DNA from: JADCGM01 sp943370355
GTDB lineage: Bacteria; Pseudomonadota; Alphaproteobacteria; Sphingomonadales; Sphingomonadaceae
Length of the DNA: 64,000 nucleotides
Direction: 5' to 3'
Assembly: GCA_943370355.1 (NCBI GenBank)
Contig: CALRQP020000019.1
Coordinates: 1-64,000 of the forward strand
Part shown: piece after piece, positions 40,750 to 49,734 of the stretch
How the letters are laid out: the number at the start of each line of letters is the position of its first letter
Numbering within the stretch: position 1 is the first letter of the stretch
Notes under the pieces: model-generated
What the model saw: only the letters and a program-made list of their open reading frames with translations
Databases searched by the model: none
What the model was told of the DNA's origin: nothing
Position numbers and translations under genes: made by a program

Positions 40750-40765
40750 GCCGCTTGCCTATACC
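40736..40765 (+). promoter_or_regulatory. Promoter of tRNA-Phe, partly inside yacG
   Basis: TGGACA (40736-40741), an 18-base spacer and TATACC (40760-40765). The -35 element lies within the final codons of yacG, and the -10 lies 22 bases before the tRNA. Confidence 0.5.
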
Positions 40766-40786
40766 CCGCCGCTCGCCGCGAGGCGT

Positions 40787-40862
40787 GCCCGGGTAGCTCA
40801 GTTGGTAGAGCACGTGACTGAAAATCACGGTGTCGGCGGTTCAATTCCGTCCCCGGGCACCA
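40787..40862 (+). tRNA. tRNA-Phe (anticodon GAA)
   Basis: A 76-base cloverleaf with acceptor GCCCGGG/CCCGGGC, discriminator A and encoded CCA. It has a D-arm GCTC...GAGC, anticodon stem CGTGA/TCACG around CTGAAAA (GAA) and T-loop TTCAATT. Confidence 0.97.
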
Positions 40863-40878
40863 TTTCCCGCCCGCAGCG

Positions 40879-41769
40879 CTACTTTTTCCCCGTCAGGCTG
40901 ATGTGCACGAGCTCCACAAACTGTGCGGGCTTCATGAAGCCGCCGCCCCATTTGGCGTCGTAAGCGGCGGTGGGCTTCGAGGCCTGGATCGCCTCCAGCG
41001 ACTTGCCGGCCTTGATCCCGGCGCGGACATTGGCGACCACGGCGCTGATCATCGCGCGATATTCGCGCAGTTCGGCGGGGCCGGTGGTCGGGCCATGTCC
41101 GGCGATGTAGCGGGTGTTGGCATTGCCGAGCGCCAGCGCTTTGTCGCAGGCCGCGATGACCCCGAGGATCGAACCGCCCGACGAAATGTCGAAAAAGGGA
41201 TAGCCGCCCGAGAAATAGGTGTCGCCCATGTGGATGGCGTTCGCCTTGGTGAAAATGACGAAGCTGTCGCCGTCGGTGTGGGCCGGCGCGACGTGGAGCG
41301 CGCGAATCGTCTCGCCGTTCAGGTGGAAGGTGACGCCGTCTGCAAAGGTCACGACGGGCAGCGCGATGGCCGGCGATGCTTTCACCGTGCTCTTGAAGGC
41401 CGCGATGAACTGGTCGGTCGACATGCGCAGCCGGACATTGTCCTGCGCGACGATGACGGCACCAGCGTTGCCGAAATTCTCGTTCCCGCCGGTGTGGTCG
41501 CCGTGCCAGTGCGTGTTGAATACGAACCGGATCGGCTTGGGGGACAGTTTCGCGACCGCCGCCTGGATCTTGGGCGTCAGCGGCGCGAACTGGTCGTCGA
41601 TGATGAACACGCCGTCCGGACCCGATGACACGCCGATATTGCCGCCCGCGCCGAACAGCACGTCGAGGCCAGGTGCGATATTCTCGGTCCTGATCTCGAC
41701 CTTGGAATAATCGTCCTGCGCAAAGGCAGGCGCGGCAAGGGCGGCGAGGGCAAGGACGAGTCGTTTCAT
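40879..41769 (-). CDS. Periplasmic metallo-beta-lactamase-fold hydrolase
   Basis: A 296-residue protein with a signal peptide (KRLVLALAALAAPAFA-QD) and the zinc motif HWHGDH (H87, H89, D91, H92). A further metal-binding His is in HVAPAHTDGD, and HMGDTYF and AGHGPTT complete the site. It resembles the quinoprotein-relay/MBL group of secreted hydrolases more than clinical beta-lactamases; the substrate is unknown. Its start overlaps the stop of the GDYXXLXY gene (ATGA), so it is the last gene of a three-gene operon. Confidence 0.88.
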   Translation of the reverse strand: MKRLVLALAALAAPAFAQDDYSKVEIRTENIAPGLDVLFGAGGNIGVSSGPDGVFIIDDQFAPLTPKIQAAVAKLSPKPIRFVFNTHWHGDHTGGNENFGNAGAVIVAQDNVRLRMSTDQFIAAFKSTVKASPAIALPVVTFADGVTFHLNGETIRALHVAPAHTDGDSFVIFTKANAIHMGDTYFSGGYPFFDISSGGSILGVIAACDKALALGNANTRYIAGHGPTTGPAELREYRAMISAVVANVRAGIKAGKSLEAIQASKPTAAYDAKWGGGFMKPAQFVELVHISLTGKK

Positions 41770-42269
41770 CGGGGGTCTCCGGCGGGTTCGAGCGCGAGAT
41801 TGATGAGGCGTCCGGCCGCCGTCAAGCGGGCGCGGACTTGCATCGGGCGGCTGCGGAGTTGCGCCTCCAGCGCGGGCGCACTTGCTTCCGATACGAACAA
41901 TCGCGCGAACACCGCGAGCGGCTGGCCGCCGCCGCCGAATTCGGGGGCGTAAGTTGCGGCGAGGCGGCTTTCGGCGAGGTCGATCTTCGCGGGGCAGCTG
42001 GCCGATTTGGCGACAACGCGGACGGCGCGGCCGCCGTCTTCGAGGCAGAGCGCGCAGCTATTGGCGCGGCACAGCTGCGGTTGGCCGCGCACGGTCCAGG
42101 CGTAGCGGAAGGCGACATAATGACCGCGCACCGGATCGCGCGGATCGTAACCGGCGACGGGGATGCGCCATTCGGTGGCCCCACGTCCCTCGGTTCCGCG
42201 CCAGGCGATATTGGCGGCGAGGCCCGCGACAGGCAGCGCGAGGGCAGCAGCGAGCAGCCAGCGGGTCAT
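41766..42269 (-). CDS. GDYXXLXY-domain protein
   Basis: A 167-residue protein with one N-terminal membrane anchor or signal (residues 4-20). The family motif occurs in a degenerate form as GHYVAFRY, preceded by the usual PVAGYDPRDPVR. Three closely spaced cysteines (LCRANSCALC) may bind a metal or form disulfides. This family is almost always encoded beside DUF2157, as here, coupled by a four-base overlap. No biochemical function is known. Confidence 0.85.
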   Translation of the reverse strand: MTRWLLAAALALPVAGLAANIAWRGTEGRGATEWRIPVAGYDPRDPVRGHYVAFRYAWTVRGQPQLCRANSCALCLEDGGRAVRVVAKSASCPAKIDLAESRLAATYAPEFGGGGQPLAVFARLFVSEASAPALEAQLRSRPMQVRARLTAAGRLINLALEPAGDPR

Positions 42270-43342
42270 GGGCGGGCCTTCCGGACAAGACGCGACCAGC
42301 CGACCGCGAGCAGGATCAGCAGCACGCCGCCGCCGACGAGGCCGAAACCGGTGGTCGCGAGGCCGCCGAAAAGCTCAAAATAGATGATGAGGATGCGCAG
42401 CGCGATCGCGGCGATGGCAATGCCGAAAAGCGTCGTCCAGCCGTCGCGGTCGGCGGCCACGGCGATAGCGCCCCACATGGCGAGGAAGGACAGCGCGCCG
42501 ACCAAGCGGGGCAGCAGCGCATCGGGGTGGGGGATCAGCAGGAGAAGCAGCGCGGCGACCGTTGCGGCGAGGATGGTACGGATCACCCGGACGTCCTCTG
42601 TCACCATCGCGAACGCCGTCGCCGCTGCAGCGAGCGGGAGGGGCGCGTCGGCGAGCAGGCGGAGCGATTCGGTGCTGGTGATGGGTGCTGCCCAAGCGAA
42701 ATGCGCGAGGCTCGCGCCGCCAAGCAGAATCAGCAGGCCCGCTTCGCGCAGTCCGCCGCGGAAGGATTGCGGGAGCGGCTTGCGGGACGCGAGCGCGATC
42801 AGGGCGAAGGGCAGCGCAACGGGCAGACCTTCGATGAGCATCTGGCCGCGCGTGTCAGTCGCAAAGGTGACCGAAAGCGCTGCGAGCATTGCGGTCCACA
42901 GATAGGCAGTCAGGCGGGTCGAACCGGTGAACAGTATCGCCGGTGACATCAGCAGCGCCCACCAGCCGAGGAGTTGCCACAGGGGACCGGTCAGTTGCCA
43001 GACCTGCGCATGCAGCGCGAGACCGGCGAGCACCAGCGCCGCGAGCATGACGAGCGCGCCTTCGGTGAGCCAGCCGCCGCGCGGGGCGCGGAACACGGTG
43101 AGGGCGGCGGCGATGACCAGCAGCAGGTTGCCGCCGAGTTTGATCGCCGCAGGGATGCGGTCCCAGCCCGCCGCGACGATGAGGACGATGCCAAGCGCCA
43201 GCGCGAGCAGGCCGAGGCCGATGGCCGCCCAGAGCGCGACGGGGCGGCTCTCCCGCGCTTCGTGGGCGCGGATCGCGGCGACGGCCTGCGCGTCGATCAG
43301 GCCGGCCGCCTGCCAATCATCGAGCTTGCGATTCAACGACAT
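42266..43342 (-). CDS. DUF2157 integral membrane protein
   Basis: A 358-residue protein. The cytosolic N-terminal DUF2157 segment (LDDWQAAGLIDAQAVAAIRAHEA) is followed by roughly ten membrane helices (ALWAAIGLGLLALALGIVLIVAAGWDRIP onward). It is the partner of the GDYXXLXY protein encoded next. The role is unknown; conserved pairing suggests a membrane complex. It is the first gene of the operon and is divergent from the acylase gene. Confidence 0.88.
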   Translation of the reverse strand: MSLNRKLDDWQAAGLIDAQAVAAIRAHEARESRPVALWAAIGLGLLALALGIVLIVAAGWDRIPAAIKLGGNLLLVIAAALTVFRAPRGGWLTEGALVMLAALVLAGLALHAQVWQLTGPLWQLLGWWALLMSPAILFTGSTRLTAYLWTAMLAALSVTFATDTRGQMLIEGLPVALPFALIALASRKPLPQSFRGGLREAGLLILLGGASLAHFAWAAPITSTESLRLLADAPLPLAAAATAFAMVTEDVRVIRTILAATVAALLLLLIPHPDALLPRLVGALSFLAMWGAIAVAADRDGWTTLFGIAIAAIALRILIIYFELFGGLATTGFGLVGGGVLLILLAVGWSRLVRKARP

Positions 43343-43454
43343 GGGCAGAGTTTTGACGACGGTCGCGCGCCGTGTCGAGCAAAGACCCTAGCGACTCCAG
43401 CTGTCGCCACGGCTGCCGCGCCGCTTTAAGCTGCCCCCAAACGGGGAGAATTGC

Positions 43455-45554
43455 ATGGGCGTTTGGCGCAAGGCCGGAATCGGCACGCTGGTGATTGTTG
43501 CGGGCGCATTGGTTGGCCTCGCCATCTGGGAGCCGATGGGCATCGAGACGCCTGCCCCGCCGCCCGCGATCAAGCGCGACGTGCGGATCGTGCGCGACAC
43601 TTGGGGTGTGCCGCACATCTTCGGCAAGACCGACGCCGATGTCGCCTATGGGCTCGCCTATGCCGAATCGGAGGATGATTTCCCGACGATCGCTGGGGTG
43701 CTCGCCAGCGTGCGCGGCCGGTCGGGGGCGATGCTCGGCGCGGACGGTGCGAAGATCGATTTCGCAAGCCATTTGCTCGGCATCTGGAAGACCACCGACC
43801 GGGATTATATGACGCTCGCGCCGGACACGCGGCGGCTGCTCGATGGCTATGCGGCGGGGCTCAACCATTATGCGGAGAAGCACCCGGCCGAGGTGCCCCT
43901 GCGCAACCTGTTCCCGGTCAGCGGCAAGGACATTGCGGCGGGGTTCGTGCTGCGCTCGCCGTTTTTCTACGGTCTCGACAAGACACTGGGCGCGATCGTC
44001 GCCGACAAGCCGATCCCGCGCGACGGCGGGCTGAAGGAGGAGCGCGGCTCGAACGCCTTTGCGATTGCGCCGGGGCGGTCGTCGGACGGCGTGACGCGGC
44101 TCGTGTCCAACTCGCATCAGCCCTGGGAGGGGCCGGTGTCCTGGTATGAGGTCGCGGTGCATTCGGAGGAGGGCTGGGACTTCGCGGGTGCGCTGTTCCC
44201 CGGGGCGCCCTATCCGCTCCTCGGCCGCAACAAGACGCTGGGCTGGACGAACACCGTCAACCGGCCCGATCTCGTCGATACCTACAAGCTGGTGCCGGAC
44301 AGCGACGGCACGCATTACCGGTACGACGGGAAATGGCTGCCGCTCGAGGCGAAGCGAGTGTGGCTGCGCGTGAAGTTCGGGCCGTTCGTGCTGCCGGTGC
44401 CGCGCACGATCTACCGCTCGGTGCAGGGGCCGGTGCTGATCAACAAGTCGGGGGCCTATGCGCTGCGCTATGCCGGCATCGACGATTTGCGCAGCGTCGA
44501 GCAATATTACCGGCTCAACAAGGCGAAGGACTTCGCCGAGTGGCGCGGCATCATGGCGACGCAGGGCGTCGTCGGCACCAACTTCATCTATGGCGATGCC
44601 GCCGGGCATATCGGCATGTTCTACAATGCGCGCTTCCCGAAGCGCCCGGCCGGTTACGACTGGCGCGGCGTGCTGCCGGGCGACACGTCCAAAGCGCTGT
44701 GGACGAGCTATGAGCCCTTCTCGGCTGATCCGCAGATCATCGATCCACCGTCAGGCTGGGTTGCCAATTCGAACAACACGCCGTTCGTCGCAACGGGGGC
44801 CGCCGACAATCTCGATCGCGCGAAATTCTCCGAGCGGCTCGGCATCGAGACGATCATGTCGAACCGCGCACATCGCTTTGCCGAGCTGTTCGCCGAAATG
44901 GGCGACAGGAAGATCAGCCGCGCCGACCTGATGCGCATCAAGTTCGACAAGGGCTATTCGACGGCTGGGTGGGCCGGGAAATGGATGGCGCTGGTGCTGC
45001 AGGCCGACACCAAGGACGCGCCCGACCTCGCCAAGGCGCAGGCGCTGCTGAAGACCTGGGACTGGAAGCAGGACGGTGTCGGTGCGGCGGATGCACTTGC
45101 GGCGACGGTGCTCGGGTCAGGCGCGCGCGCCGGCTATCTCGGCGAACCGTTCGACGATGCGAAAACCGCGCTTGCCGAAGATGTCGCGTTCCTGATGACG
45201 CACTATGGCCGGATCGATCCGCCGCTGATCGACGTGCTGCGCGTCGTGCGTGGCACAGTGAGCGTGCCATCGCTGGGTGGCCCCGACGCGCTGCGGGCCT
45301 TCTATGCCCACCGCGACGACAAGACGGGCAAGCTGGTCGGCTTCAACGGCGACAGCTTCATCATGTGGACCGAGTGGGACAAGACGGGCGCGGCCAAAAG
45401 CTGGAGCATCCAGCCATGGGGCGCAGCGGTGGTCCGCACGGACTCCAAACATTATGCGGATCAGGCCCCGCTGTTCGCTGCGGAGAAGTTCAAGCCGGTG
45501 CTGTTCAGCGAGGCCGAGCTGAAGGGTCATATCGAGCGGGAGTATCGCCCCTAA
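43455..45554 (+). CDS. Penicillin-acylase-family (acylase) N-terminal-nucleophile hydrolase
   Basis: A 699-residue precursor with an N-terminal membrane anchor (residues 8-25). The alpha-chain pattern VRDTWGVPHIFGKTDADVAYGLAYAE at 46-71 is present, as is the autocatalytic junction RGSNAFAI with the nucleophile Ser199. Downstream are NSHQPWEGP and LGWTNTVNRPD. These periplasmic enzymes cut amide bonds: cephalosporin/penicillin side chains, N-acyl amino acids or acyl-homoserine lactones. The specificity here is unknown, although the short alpha chain fits the AHL-acylase/aculeacin group. Convergent with the cytochrome b gene, stops overlapping. Confidence 0.92.
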   Translation: MGVWRKAGIGTLVIVAGALVGLAIWEPMGIETPAPPPAIKRDVRIVRDTWGVPHIFGKTDADVAYGLAYAESEDDFPTIAGVLASVRGRSGAMLGADGAKIDFASHLLGIWKTTDRDYMTLAPDTRRLLDGYAAGLNHYAEKHPAEVPLRNLFPVSGKDIAAGFVLRSPFFYGLDKTLGAIVADKPIPRDGGLKEERGSNAFAIAPGRSSDGVTRLVSNSHQPWEGPVSWYEVAVHSEEGWDFAGALFPGAPYPLLGRNKTLGWTNTVNRPDLVDTYKLVPDSDGTHYRYDGKWLPLEAKRVWLRVKFGPFVLPVPRTIYRSVQGPVLINKSGAYALRYAGIDDLRSVEQYYRLNKAKDFAEWRGIMATQGVVGTNFIYGDAAGHIGMFYNARFPKRPAGYDWRGVLPGDTSKALWTSYEPFSADPQIIDPPSGWVANSNNTPFVATGAADNLDRAKFSERLGIETIMSNRAHRFAELFAEMGDRKISRADLMRIKFDKGYSTAGWAGKWMALVLQADTKDAPDLAKAQALLKTWDWKQDGVGAADALAATVLGSGARAGYLGEPFDDAKTALAEDVAFLMTHYGRIDPPLIDVLRVVRGTVSVPSLGGPDALRAFYAHRDDKTGKLVGFNGDSFIMWTEWDKTGAAKSWSIQPWGAAVVRTDSKHYADQAPLFAAEKFKPVLFSEAELKGHIEREYRP

Positions 45555-46204
45555 AAGCGCAGTTCCTTGGCGATGGCGGATACGACCGCCATCGACGCGG
45601 TCAGCGTCAGGATCGCGCGCAGCCAGTTGGTGCGGACGGTCGCGACGAGGTCGTTTGGCGGCGCATCGGTTCGGCCGGTGAGCATCGGCGTGATGAGGTT
45701 GGTCCGGCGGCGGATCAGGTAATAGAGGATCGCCGCGATGTGCAGCGCGACGAGCGCCAAAATCCCGTTGAACAGCAGTTCGTGCAGTTCGGCTGCCGCC
45801 CGCCCGGTCTCGAAGCTGACGAAGCGGCTGAGCGGACCGGACTCGAGGCCGTCGATATCGACCGCGAACAGACCGAGCGATACCTGGCCGACCAGCGCGG
45901 CGAACATCGCGAGGACGCTCCAGCCGCCGAGCGGGTTATGGCCGAAGCCATTGTGCGGCGCACCGCGTAGATAGGCGAGCACCGCTGCCGGGGCGCGAAC
46001 GAACCCGGCGAAGCGCGCGGTCGGGCTGCCGGCGAAGCCCCAGATCAGCCGGAACAGCAGCAGCGTCAGGATCATCAATCCTGAGGCACGGTGCTTGTCG
46101 AGCATGTCATTTTCGGCCGTCCACCACGACCAAGGGATCAGCACGACCAGTCCCCAATGGACGATGCGAACCGGCCAGTCCCAGACGGCAACGCGCGCCG
46201 TCAT
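45551..46204 (-). CDS. Cytochrome b561-type membrane cytochrome
   Basis: A 217-residue protein with four membrane helices. Histidines suitable for haem ligation lie in VRIVHWGLV, KHRASGLM, LHELLFNG and ALHIAAILYYLI, the Ni,Fe-hydrogenase/cytochrome b561 pattern. It starts at ATG 46204, six bases after the stop of the cytochrome c' gene. Together they form a small electron-transfer unit: membrane cytochrome b passing electrons between quinol and the periplasmic c-type partner. Redox partner and substrate are inferred. Confidence 0.88.
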   Translation of the reverse strand: MTARVAVWDWPVRIVHWGLVVLIPWSWWTAENDMLDKHRASGLMILTLLLFRLIWGFAGSPTARFAGFVRAPAAVLAYLRGAPHNGFGHNPLGGWSVLAMFAALVGQVSLGLFAVDIDGLESGPLSRFVSFETGRAAAELHELLFNGILALVALHIAAILYYLIRRRTNLITPMLTGRTDAPPNDLVATVRTNWLRAILTLTASMAVVSAIAKELRF

Positions 46205-46209
46205 GGGAG

Positions 46210-46665
46210 TCAGGAGTCCTTTTCGCGGAACACTTTGTGGCAGGCGCCGCATGCCGCACCGGTCGCCTTGAGCTGCGCGCCGAAGGCTGCCGTGTCGCCG
46301 GCCTTGGCGGCGGCAACGAGCTTGACGCTTTCGGTCTTCAGCGCTTCGGCGTCCTTCTGGAATTCCGGCCACTGCGTCCAGATTTCCGCCTTCGCGGCAG
46401 TCTTCTGACCCGACTCCGGACCGCTGCCCTTGGGGAACCAGCCGACAATCTTTGGCGCGGTCGCCGCGACGACCTGCGAGCCTGCCAGCAGCTTCGCCTG
46501 ATCCGGCTTGTCGGCCTTCATCTCCTCGAACAGGCCCTTGAAGGCCTTGCCCATGGCTTCGAAGCCATCGTGGCGGGTGCGCTGGATCGTACCGGGCGCG
46601 CCATGGGCGATCGAGGTACCCGCAAGGGCGAGCAGGCTGGCGGCGGCGATTAGTTGCAAACGCAT
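46210..46665 (-). CDS. Cytochrome c' family protein
   Basis: A 151-residue periplasmic protein: a signal peptide (RLQLIAAASLLALAGTSIA), then a four-helix-bundle pattern, with the single haem site CGACH close to the C-terminus (C139, C142, H143), as in cytochromes c'. The start at ATG 46665 has GGAGGA upstream. Cytochromes c' bind NO or shuttle electrons; the coupled cytochrome b561 gene suggests a redox chain. Confidence 0.92.
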   Translation of the reverse strand: MRLQLIAAASLLALAGTSIAHGAPGTIQRTRHDGFEAMGKAFKGLFEEMKADKPDQAKLLAGSQVVAATAPKIVGWFPKGSGPESGQKTAAKAEIWTQWPEFQKDAEALKTESVKLVAAAKAGDTAAFGAQLKATGAACGACHKVFREKDS

Positions 46666-46755
46666 CGTCAAAGTCCTCCGGATGAAGCTATACGATGCCG
46701 TGTAGAAACGCGGCTGGCAACCTCGCCGAACCGACATCTGCTGGAAACGCACCTG

Positions 46756-47457
46756 ATGACCAACGCCATCCCCGCCGTCCCCGAGCCGACCTTTGCGACC
46801 GTCAAATCGGGCGGTCGGTTTCCAGTGCGCCGTGTCTTCTGCATTGGCCAAAATTACGCGGCGCATGCGCGGGAGATGGGCGCGGTCCCGTCGCGCGATG
46901 CGCCGTTCTTCTTCACCAAATGGGCGGAAGCTGTTGTCCCGACCGGCTCGACCATCGCCTATCCGCCAGGAACGTCCGACTTCCAGCATGAGGCCGAACT
47001 GGTCGTCGCGATCGGGCGAGGCGGGCGCGCAATCCCGGTCGATCGCGCGCTCGATCATGTCTTTGGCTATGCCGCCGGTCTCGACATGACCCGCCGTGAC
47101 CTGCAAGCCAAGGCAAAGGCGACTGGCCGACCTTGGGATGTGTCAAAGAATTTCGAACAGTCCGCGCCGCTTGGGACGATCCATGAGGTCGCGGATTGCG
47201 GTCACCTCGGCACGGGCCGGATTTCGCTGACGGTGAACGATGCCGTTCGTCAGGACGGGGATCTTGCCGACATGATCTGGTCCGTCTCCGAACTCATCTC
47301 GTTTTTGTCGGGCCTCTACCGGCTTGAGCCCGGCGACCTGATCTTCACGGGCACGCCGGCCGGCGTATCGCCCGTCGTCGTGGGCGATCGGCTGCGCGTG
47401 TCGATCGGGGGCCTGACCCCGCTCGAGATCAGCATCGGACAGCCTGCGTCGGACTAG
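46756..47457 (+). CDS. Fumarylacetoacetate hydrolase family protein
   Basis: A 233-residue FAH-fold enzyme. Conserved pieces include FCIGQNYAAHAREMG, PFFFTKWAEAVVPTG, HEAELVVAIG (metal-binding Glu pair), YAAGLDMTRRDLQ and PGDLIFTGTPAGVSPV. Members include acylpyruvate hydrolases, oxaloacetate decarboxylases and homoprotocatechuate isomerases; the WxVSKNFEQSAP segment fits the acylpyruvase group. It acts in the cytosol on 2,4-diketo acids. ATG 46756 is chosen by alignment to the domain start. Convergent with the AraC gene. Confidence 0.9.
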   Translation: MTNAIPAVPEPTFATVKSGGRFPVRRVFCIGQNYAAHAREMGAVPSRDAPFFFTKWAEAVVPTGSTIAYPPGTSDFQHEAELVVAIGRGGRAIPVDRALDHVFGYAAGLDMTRRDLQAKAKATGRPWDVSKNFEQSAPLGTIHEVADCGHLGTGRISLTVNDAVRQDGDLADMIWSVSELISFLSGLYRLEPGDLIFTGTPAGVSPVVVGDRLRVSIGGLTPLEISIGQPASD

Positions 47458-48299
47458 CTGTACAGCGCCAGCTTGGGCATGCCTTCGAGCTCGCGGCGGC
47501 CTGCGATGGAGAGCCGCATTACCGGGGCGCTCTCGACCGCAAATTTGTTCGGCGTCATGCCGACGAATTGCTTGAACTCGCGGATGAAGTGGGACTGGTC
47601 ATAGAAATGTTCGCCCGCCGCGTCCGACCAGTCGGCAGCAGCGCCCGTGCCCATCCGGACCGCCGCCTGCAGTGCGCGATATTTGCGGGCCAGCAGCTTG
47701 GGTGATGCGCCATAATAGCGTTTGGCGAGCCGTTCGATCTGACGCGCCGACACGCCGGTTTCCGCAACCAGATCGTCGATCTGCGGCGATGGCGAGGCGG
47801 TCAGCCAATCGTCGGTGGCGCGGATGAACCATAGCGGCACGCTGCGCGCGCGCTCGGCAAGCGTCAGGAACAGTCCGTCGAGCGCCGAAGGCACGCCGTC
47901 CGGGCAGCCGCTCGATTGCAGGCGTGAGAGCGTGCGCGCGGCAATGGCGCCTGCGACGTCATCGAAAGGCAGCACGGTGTCGGCAAGCTCGTCGGCGTCG
48001 CAGCCAATCAGCGCCGCCCAGCCCGCTGGCATCAGCCCCGCGCCCGCGCAGACGAACGGCCCGTCGCCTTCAAAGGTCAGCGATGTCGAGGTTGCGCCGA
48101 TGAGCATCGCGGGCGGGCACTGCACCTTGGCGCCTTCCGGGAAGCACAGCCGCGCGGCACCGCGGATGACGAATCGCGCCTGCGCCAACTCGGCGCGCAG
48201 CACGTCGCTGACTTGGGGCTGGTCGGTTTCGAACAGATAGTAAGAGGAGATGAGTCCGTGCAGCCGGGCGTCCGGCGCGAAGTAGCGCAGCGAAACCAA
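47454..48299 (-). CDS. AraC-family transcriptional regulator
   Basis: A 281-residue regulator with an N-terminal DUF6597-like sensing domain (YFAPDARLHGLISSYYLFET) and a C-terminal AraC domain: LVAETGVSARQIERLAKRYYG and a second helix pair with the HFYDQSHFIREFKQFVGMTPNKF pattern. It is soluble, unlike the membrane AraC at 18768. Targets are not evident; it faces the FAH gene convergently and a possible small-RNA gene upstream. Confidence 0.88.
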   Translation of the reverse strand: MVSLRYFAPDARLHGLISSYYLFETDQPQVSDVLRAELAQARFVIRGAARLCFPEGAKVQCPPAMLIGATSTSLTFEGDGPFVCAGAGLMPAGWAALIGCDADELADTVLPFDDVAGAIAARTLSRLQSSGCPDGVPSALDGLFLTLAERARSVPLWFIRATDDWLTASPSPQIDDLVAETGVSARQIERLAKRYYGASPKLLARKYRALQAAVRMGTGAAADWSDAAGEHFYDQSHFIREFKQFVGMTPNKFAVESAPVMRLSIAGRRELEGMPKLALYS

Positions 48300-48384
48300 G
48301 TGCGAACCCTTCCCTGTCTGCCACGACAGCTACGAACGACGGTAGGCCTCAGTTGCAGCAATGGGAAGTGCGAGGTGCCTCCGT

Positions 48385-48486
48385 AACAAAAACGCCCGGT
48401 CCGCTGGGTCGGCGGGCCGGGCGATGAGGTTTGGAACGGAGAACCGCTCCATGGGTCGCAGCGGCGGTTTAAGGCGGGCCGGCCGC
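48385..48486 (-). ncRNA. Candidate small RNA antisense-facing pyrD
   Basis: On the minus strand a TACAAT box (48493-48498) with a weak TTACGG upstream is followed about 70 bases later by a 12-bp near-perfect stem (48393-48404, 48412-48423) and TTTTT. No protein gene precedes this terminator on the strand, so a roughly 100-base transcript is the simplest reading. A 40-codon open frame crosses the hairpin and is less likely. Confidence 0.35.
48388..48423 (-). terminator. Rho-independent terminator on the minus strand
   Basis: CGCCCGGTCCGC pairs with GCGGGCCGGGCG (one G-T position) around a seven-base loop, followed on the minus strand by TTTTTGTT. It lies upstream of the AraC gene and points away from pyrD. 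Confidence 0.7.
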
Positions 48487-48533
48487 AGCGGTATTGTAGC
48501 AATCCGACGCGGCTTGCCGTAAGCGGGGTGGCC

Positions 48534-49568
48534 ATGTCGCTCGCCTATGCCCTTGCCCGCCCGCTGCTGTTTGCGCTCGACGCCGAGCGCGCGCATGGGC
48601 TGACGATTGCTGCGCTGAAGACGGGACTGGTCCCGGCCGCGCCGCCGCCGGATCCGATCCTGCGGACGCGGCTTGCCAGGATCGACCTGCCGTCGCCGCT
48701 CGGCCTTGCGGCGGGCTTCGATAAAAATGCCGAAGTGCCGGATGCGATGCTGCGCATGGGCTTCGGCTTTGCCGAGGTCGGCACGATCACGCCGTTGCCG
48801 CAGGCGGGAAATCCAAAGCCGCGCATGTTCCGCCTCGTCGAGGACGGCGCGGTGATCAACCGGCTCGGCTTCAACAATGGCGGGCTTGTCGAGGCACTGG
48901 CGCGGTTGCAGGCGCGGCGACGGACGGGCGTCGTTGGCGTCAATGTCGGGGCGAATAAGGACAGCGACGATCGCATCGCCGACTATGTCGCGGGCGTGCG
49001 CGCGGTGCGTGAGGTCACAGACTATGTCACCGTCAACATCTCATCGCCCAACACATCGGGCTTGCGGGCGTTGCAATCGAAGGACGCGCTCGCCGAGTTG
49101 ATCGGTCGCTGCCTTGAGGCGCGCGGCGAGGGGCCGCCACTGTTCGTAAAGGTTGCGCCGGACCTGACGGGGGACGACATCGCGGACATCGCCGAGGTCG
49201 CGCTGTCGTCGGGGATCGACGGTCTGATCGTGTCGAATACGACGATCGCACGGCCAGACTTGGTGAGCGGCAACCGCAGCGAAACGGGGGGATTGTCGGG
49301 CAGGCCGCTGTTCGCGCCATCGACCGAAGTGCTTCGGCAGATCTACCGCGCGACCGGGGGAAAGCTGCTGCTGATTGGTGTGGGAGGCGTTTCGTCGGCG
49401 GCGGACGCTTATGTGAAGCTGCGGGCGGGTGCGTCGGCGGTGCAGTTTTACACGGCACTCGCCTATGCCGGGCCAGGCCTGCCGGCGCGGATCAATGCTG
49501 AGCTGGCCGCGCTGTTGAGGCGAGATGGCCTGACGAGCGTTGCGGGTGCAGTAGGCCTCGACGCCTAG
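48534..49568 (+). CDS. pyrD: Dihydroorotate dehydrogenase (quinone), class 2
   Basis: A 344-residue FMN enzyme with the class-2 N-terminal membrane-associating helix (SLAYALARPLLFALDAERAHGLTI). It also has LGLAAGFDKNAEV, GEVGTIT-type AEVGTITPLPQ, NRLGFNN, VNISSPNTSGLR and LIGVGGVSSAADAYVKLRAGAS. The catalytic base of class 2 is the Ser in the SSPNT loop. It feeds electrons to ubiquinone in pyrimidine synthesis. ATG 48534 is used; GTG 48528 is an alternative two codons upstream. Confidence 0.96.
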   Translation: MSLAYALARPLLFALDAERAHGLTIAALKTGLVPAAPPPDPILRTRLARIDLPSPLGLAAGFDKNAEVPDAMLRMGFGFAEVGTITPLPQAGNPKPRMFRLVEDGAVINRLGFNNGGLVEALARLQARRRTGVVGVNVGANKDSDDRIADYVAGVRAVREVTDYVTVNISSPNTSGLRALQSKDALAELIGRCLEARGEGPPLFVKVAPDLTGDDIADIAEVALSSGIDGLIVSNTTIARPDLVSGNRSETGGLSGRPLFAPSTEVLRQIYRATGGKLLLIGVGGVSSAADAYVKLRAGASAVQFYTALAYAGPGLPARINAELAALLRRDGLTSVAGAVGLDA

Positions 49569-49678
49569 CGTCCCCTCCCCGTGGAGAGGGGCAGGGGTGG
49601 GTAGCTCTGTAAAGTAATGTTTGGGCTGAGTGCTTGCTGGTGGTCCCCACCCCTACCCCTCCCCAAGGGGAGGGGACG
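49569..49678. repeat. Long palindromic element (two 33-base arms)
   Basis: The arms at 49569-49601 and 49646-49678 are reverse complements with about three mismatches, and each arm is itself a small palindrome (CCCCTCCCC...GGGG type). They enclose a 44-base loop and fill the space between pyrD and the ggt gene. It resembles the G/C-tract intergenic palindromes repeated in sphingomonad genomes. Confidence 0.75.
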
Positions 49679-49734
49679 TGACAGTAGCCACACCCTACTT
49701 GGCGTCGCGCATTTTCAACGCCTATGGTGTCCGG

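Noticed and set aside
48330..48452. A 40-codon open frame beginning with ATG on the minus strand
   Set aside because: It runs straight through a strong terminator hairpin and T-run and has no recognisable product; a small RNA is the better reading.
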